Program-made: the position numbers and the translations under genes
Shown: in pieces, positions 5,350 to 6,854 of the stretch
How positions within the stretch are numbered: the stretch's first letter is position 1
Layout of the letters: each line of letters opens with the position of its first letter
Assembly (NCBI GenBank): GCA_026707185.1
Contig: JAPOXI010000028.1
Location: 1-6,854 of the forward strand
Direction of reading: 5' to 3'
DNA from: Chloroflexota bacterium
GTDB taxonomy: Bacteria; Chloroflexota; UBA11872
Length of the DNA: 6,854 nt
Notes under the pieces: generated by a model
Told to the model about the DNA's origin: nothing
Databases searched by the model: none
What the model saw: the letters and a program-made list of their open reading frames with translations, nothing else

Positions 5350-5484
5350 GTGCGGGTTTTGCGATTCTTGCGCCGGATTCTGAAGAGGGCATTGGCCGAC
5401 ATTGGCAAGGCAGCGAACGACACGGCCAACACTGGCGCCAACCGCGCTGACCAGATGATGGACGGCCCGACTGGGCTCGGCTAA
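5350..5484 (+). CDS. 44-aa cationic small protein with strong ribosome site
   Basis: GGGAGGT lies 4 nt before a GTG start, one of the best Shine-Dalgarno matches in the window. The 44-codon frame begins with a cationic amphipathic helix (MRVLRFLRRILKRALADIGK) and continues with an Ala/Asn/Thr-rich part (NDTANTGANRADQMM) ending DGPTGLG and TAA. This could be a membrane-surface peptide, a toxin-like or bacteriocin-like peptide, or a small structural protein; the sequence does not decide. It is divergent from the 42/90-aa pair (154-nt intergenic region, 5196-5349) with no clear promoter. No family recognised. Confidence 0.5.
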   Translation: MRVLRFLRRILKRALADIGKAANDTANTGANRADQMMDGPTGLG

Positions 5485-5892
5485 TCGGAGAAAGGTCCGA
5501 CGTAGCCAATAGACGGTCGGTCGTCTGGAAGAATAGTCAGAGTTGCGGCAGCACTCGCCTGTCAACGCAAGCAGTACACAGGTCAATTCCCAATCCGGCC
5601 AGCGCCGATGCCGGGAAGGAAGGGCGGCTGCGGAGACCCGTAGGTTGCTGCTGAATCTCGGCCATTGAGGCGGGGATGACTTGGGTGGGGTGTGACTTTC
5701 GAGCGGATGGCGACGGTCTGTGACCGGCACCTACGCCGGAGGAGACGCACGACCTGAAGACGGACGGGTCGGAGACGCCGCCCCTGCGGGAGACGGGACT
5801 GCTTTAGTGGCTTAGGTGCTGAGGGCTAGGTGGTTCGACACGGCCTACCGAAAGACTCCAGGCCGGCTCACCACGAACGGGTGCGAGTCGGA
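5485..5892. other. Non-coding stretch with no supported gene
   Basis: I see no gene here. A long minus-strand frame across 5302-5730 is Arg/Pro/Ser-rich and antisense to the well-led 44-aa ORF, so it is discounted. The right copy of GACGTAGCCAAT is at 5499-5510. No clear terminator or promoter was found. Confidence 0.5.
5499..5510 (+). repeat. 12-bp direct repeat, right copy
   Basis: Identical to 5268-5279 over 12 bp and located 15 nt after the stop of the 44-aa ORF. The significance is weak, as for the left copy. Confidence 0.2.
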
Positions 5893-5967
5893 GCGACGGG
5901 GAGCCTGCGATTCAGTGAGAACGGGGTGGCCGGTAGCGCTGGGATTGATGGGTGCTGCTGGGTCCCC
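5893..5967 (+). repeat. 75-bp direct repeat, unit 1
   Basis: It begins GCGACGGGGAGCCTG and ends CTGCTGGGTCCCC. It matches 6005-6079 at 65 of 75 positions (about 87%), with a 112-bp period. A weaker match to its middle (TCAGTGA...GTAGCGCTGG-ATTG) appears near 3131-3173. Unit 1 runs directly into the hairpin repeat at 5963-5980. Confidence 0.75.
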
Positions 5968-5980
5968 GCCTCCACGGGGA
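5963..5980 (+). repeat. Short palindromic repeat (CCCCG...CGGGG type)
   Basis: TCCCCG (5963-5968) pairs with CGGGGA (5975-5980) across CCTCCA, followed by TGACATTG. This has the form of the very common dispersed repeats whose translations give spurious peptides such as GPRLHGDD or VPASTGMT. Confidence 0.55.
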
Positions 5981-6004
5981 TGACATTGTGGGAGATGAGT
6001 GCAG

Positions 6005-6079
6005 GCGACGGGGAGCCTGGGACTCAGCGAGGACGGGGTGGCGGGTTGCGCTTGGATTGTTGGACGCTGCTGGGTCCCC
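6005..6079 (+). repeat. 75-bp direct repeat, unit 2
   Basis: Second unit of the pair, 87% identical to 5893-5967. It starts and ends with the same boundary sequences, but is followed by a different element (6080-6120), as if a shared core carried interchangeable tails. Confidence 0.75.
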
Positions 6080-6120
6080 CATTCGACAGGCTCAGGGCAG
6101 GCTCCCCGGGGAAGCCGGGA
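6080..6120 (+). repeat. Dispersed intergenic repeat (TTCGACAGGCTCAGGG type)
   Basis: TTCGACAGGCTCAGGG at 6082-6097, then a CCCCGGGG palindrome within GGCTCCCCGGGGAAGCC. I recall this repeat type as widespread between genes in many bacterial genomes, giving spurious peptides such as FDRLRAG; here two overlapping frames read FDRLRAG and RQAQG. It ends about 20 nt before the methyltransferase start. Confidence 0.6.
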
Positions 6121-6142
6121 TGGTGGGTGAGGAGGGGTGGGT

Positions 6143-6854
6143 ATGTATGACGCTGGGTATACGAAGGGGTTTTATGACGCGTACGGGGAACGGGAGTGGG
6201 AGCGGTTGGAGGGGTCGGTGGCGGGGCGGTTGAAGGCGGTGGTGCATGCCGATTTCATTGCGCGGTATGTGGGGCGAGGGGACCGGGTGCTGGATGCGGG
6301 GTGCGGGCCGGGGCGGTTTACGGTGACGGCGGCGGAGCTTGGGGCGACCGTGACGGCCCTGGACTTATCCGAGGGTCAGCTGGAGCTTGCGAGGGCGACG
6401 ATGGCGGACGCGGGTGTCTCAGACGCGATGGAAGCGTTTGTGGCCGGGGATATTGCGGATCTCTCGATGTTCGGGGATGGGCTCTTCGATGCGGTGATCT
6501 GCTACGGGGGCGCTTTGTCGTACGTGTGTGAGCAGCGGCATGTGGCGGCGGCGGAGCTGGTTCGCGTGGTTCGGCCGGGCGGGGTTCTGCTGGTGAGTGT
6601 GATGAGCCGGCTGGGGACGATGGCGACGCTGGTGCGCCAACCGCAGATGTACATCCTGGAGGATCCAGAGACGTGGCATGTGTGGCGGGTTGCCGAGCAC
6701 GGGGATCTGCCGGGATTCCCAACGCCGGAGATGGAGCTGGAGCATCCGCCGATGCATATGTACCGGAGTGACGAGTTGCGCGGGCTGTTTCCGGACTGCG
6801 AGGTGTTGGAGCTGGCGGGCAGCAATGTGACGACGTCGGGGGAGTCGGCGGCGG
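6143..6854 (+). CDS. Class I SAM-dependent methyltransferase (3' end beyond window)
   Basis: 237 full codons run from ATG 6143 to the right edge without a stop. GGAGGGG lies 5 nt upstream and fixes the start. The Rossmann-type methyltransferase core is clear: motif I VLDAGCGPGRF (residues 49-59) for SAM binding; the acidic end of strand 2 in TALDLSEGQLELAR (Asp74, expected to contact the SAM ribose); AGDIADL (101-107) near the adenine; FDAVICYGGALSYV (115-128) at strand 4; and LVRVVRPGGVLLVSVMSR (139-156) as the post-motif region. The C-terminal part, with HPPMHMYRSDELRGLFPDC (about 207-225), is typical of UbiE/Methyltransf_11-type enzymes, where it helps shape the acceptor site. The substrate cannot be told. 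A GTG/GCG-rich codon style fits a high-GC resident gene. It stands alone after the repeats, with no visible partner. Confidence 0.92.
   Translation, partial: MYDAGYTKGFYDAYGEREWERLEGSVAGRLKAVVHADFIARYVGRGDRVLDAGCGPGRFTVTAAELGATVTALDLSEGQLELARATMADAGVSDAMEAFVAGDIADLSMFGDGLFDAVICYGGALSYVCEQRHVAAAELVRVVRPGGVLLVSVMSRLGTMATLVRQPQMYILEDPETWHVWRVAEHGDLPGFPTPEMELEHPPMHMYRSDELRGLFPDCEVLELAGSNVTTSGESAA

Noticed and set aside
5302..5730. 142-codon minus-strand frame
   Set aside because: Antisense to the 44-aa ORF, which has a strong ribosome site; composition is Arg/Ser/Pro-rich and not protein-like.
5828..5845. GGTTCGA resembling a tRNA T-loop
   Set aside because: The flanking bases do not give the T-arm or acceptor pairing, and no other tRNA arms are present.
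5893..6120. CRISPR array
   Set aside because: Only two long, imperfect units with unrelated tails; no short regular repeats, no spacers and no cas genes.
5830..6233. Two plus-strand frames before the methyltransferase
   Set aside because: They translate the intergenic repeats (FDRLRAG and GPRLHGDD type peptides), a known source of false genes, and one runs into the methyltransferase in a wrong frame.

Overview
The window looks like accessory DNA from a high-GC bacterium. A Chloroflexota (Dehalococcoidia/SAR202-like) origin is my best guess. It rests on the style of the secreted Ig/FN3-like protein and on the intergenic repeat types; there is no marker gene, so treat it as inference. Gene density is low and several reading frames are broken.

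Left third (1-3885): a tandemly duplicated module. Each copy has a minus-strand gene for a secreted protein: signal peptide, two copies of a ~63-residue repeat with two Cys each, and a Pro/Thr-rich linker. The full copy (1362-2876, 504 aa) adds an Ig-like and a fibronectin III-like domain. The downstream copy (1-698) runs off the left edge; the two align without gaps over 232 residues at about 83% identity. Upstream of the full copy, on the plus strand, lie a small two-helix membrane protein (3250-3558) and a frameshifted Phd/YefM-like antitoxin relic (3569-3885). The same order survives upstream of the partial copy only as fragments (about 802-1195), so the second module seems to have lost roughly 450 bp. 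A perfect 11-bp-stem hairpin (1196-1227) sits where the homology ends.

Middle (3886-5830): a gene-poor stretch with lower GC by eye. It holds a doubtful membrane-type ORF interrupted by a stop (4165-4563), a weak 39-aa ORF (4678-4797), a minus-strand pair of small membrane proteins whose stop and start abut (42 aa at 5067-5195, then 90 aa at 4794-5066), and a divergent 44-aa cationic ORF with a strong Shine-Dalgarno sequence (5350-5484).

Right part (5893-6854): two 75-bp direct repeats 112 bp apart (87% identical), each followed by a different common type of dispersed bacterial repeat, then a class I SAM-dependent methyltransferase (6143 to the right edge, incomplete).

No tRNA, rRNA, CRISPR array or transposase was seen. 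No complete defence or biosynthetic system is evident. The most distinctive items are the duplicated Cys-repeat secreted protein module and the cluster of very small membrane-type genes.
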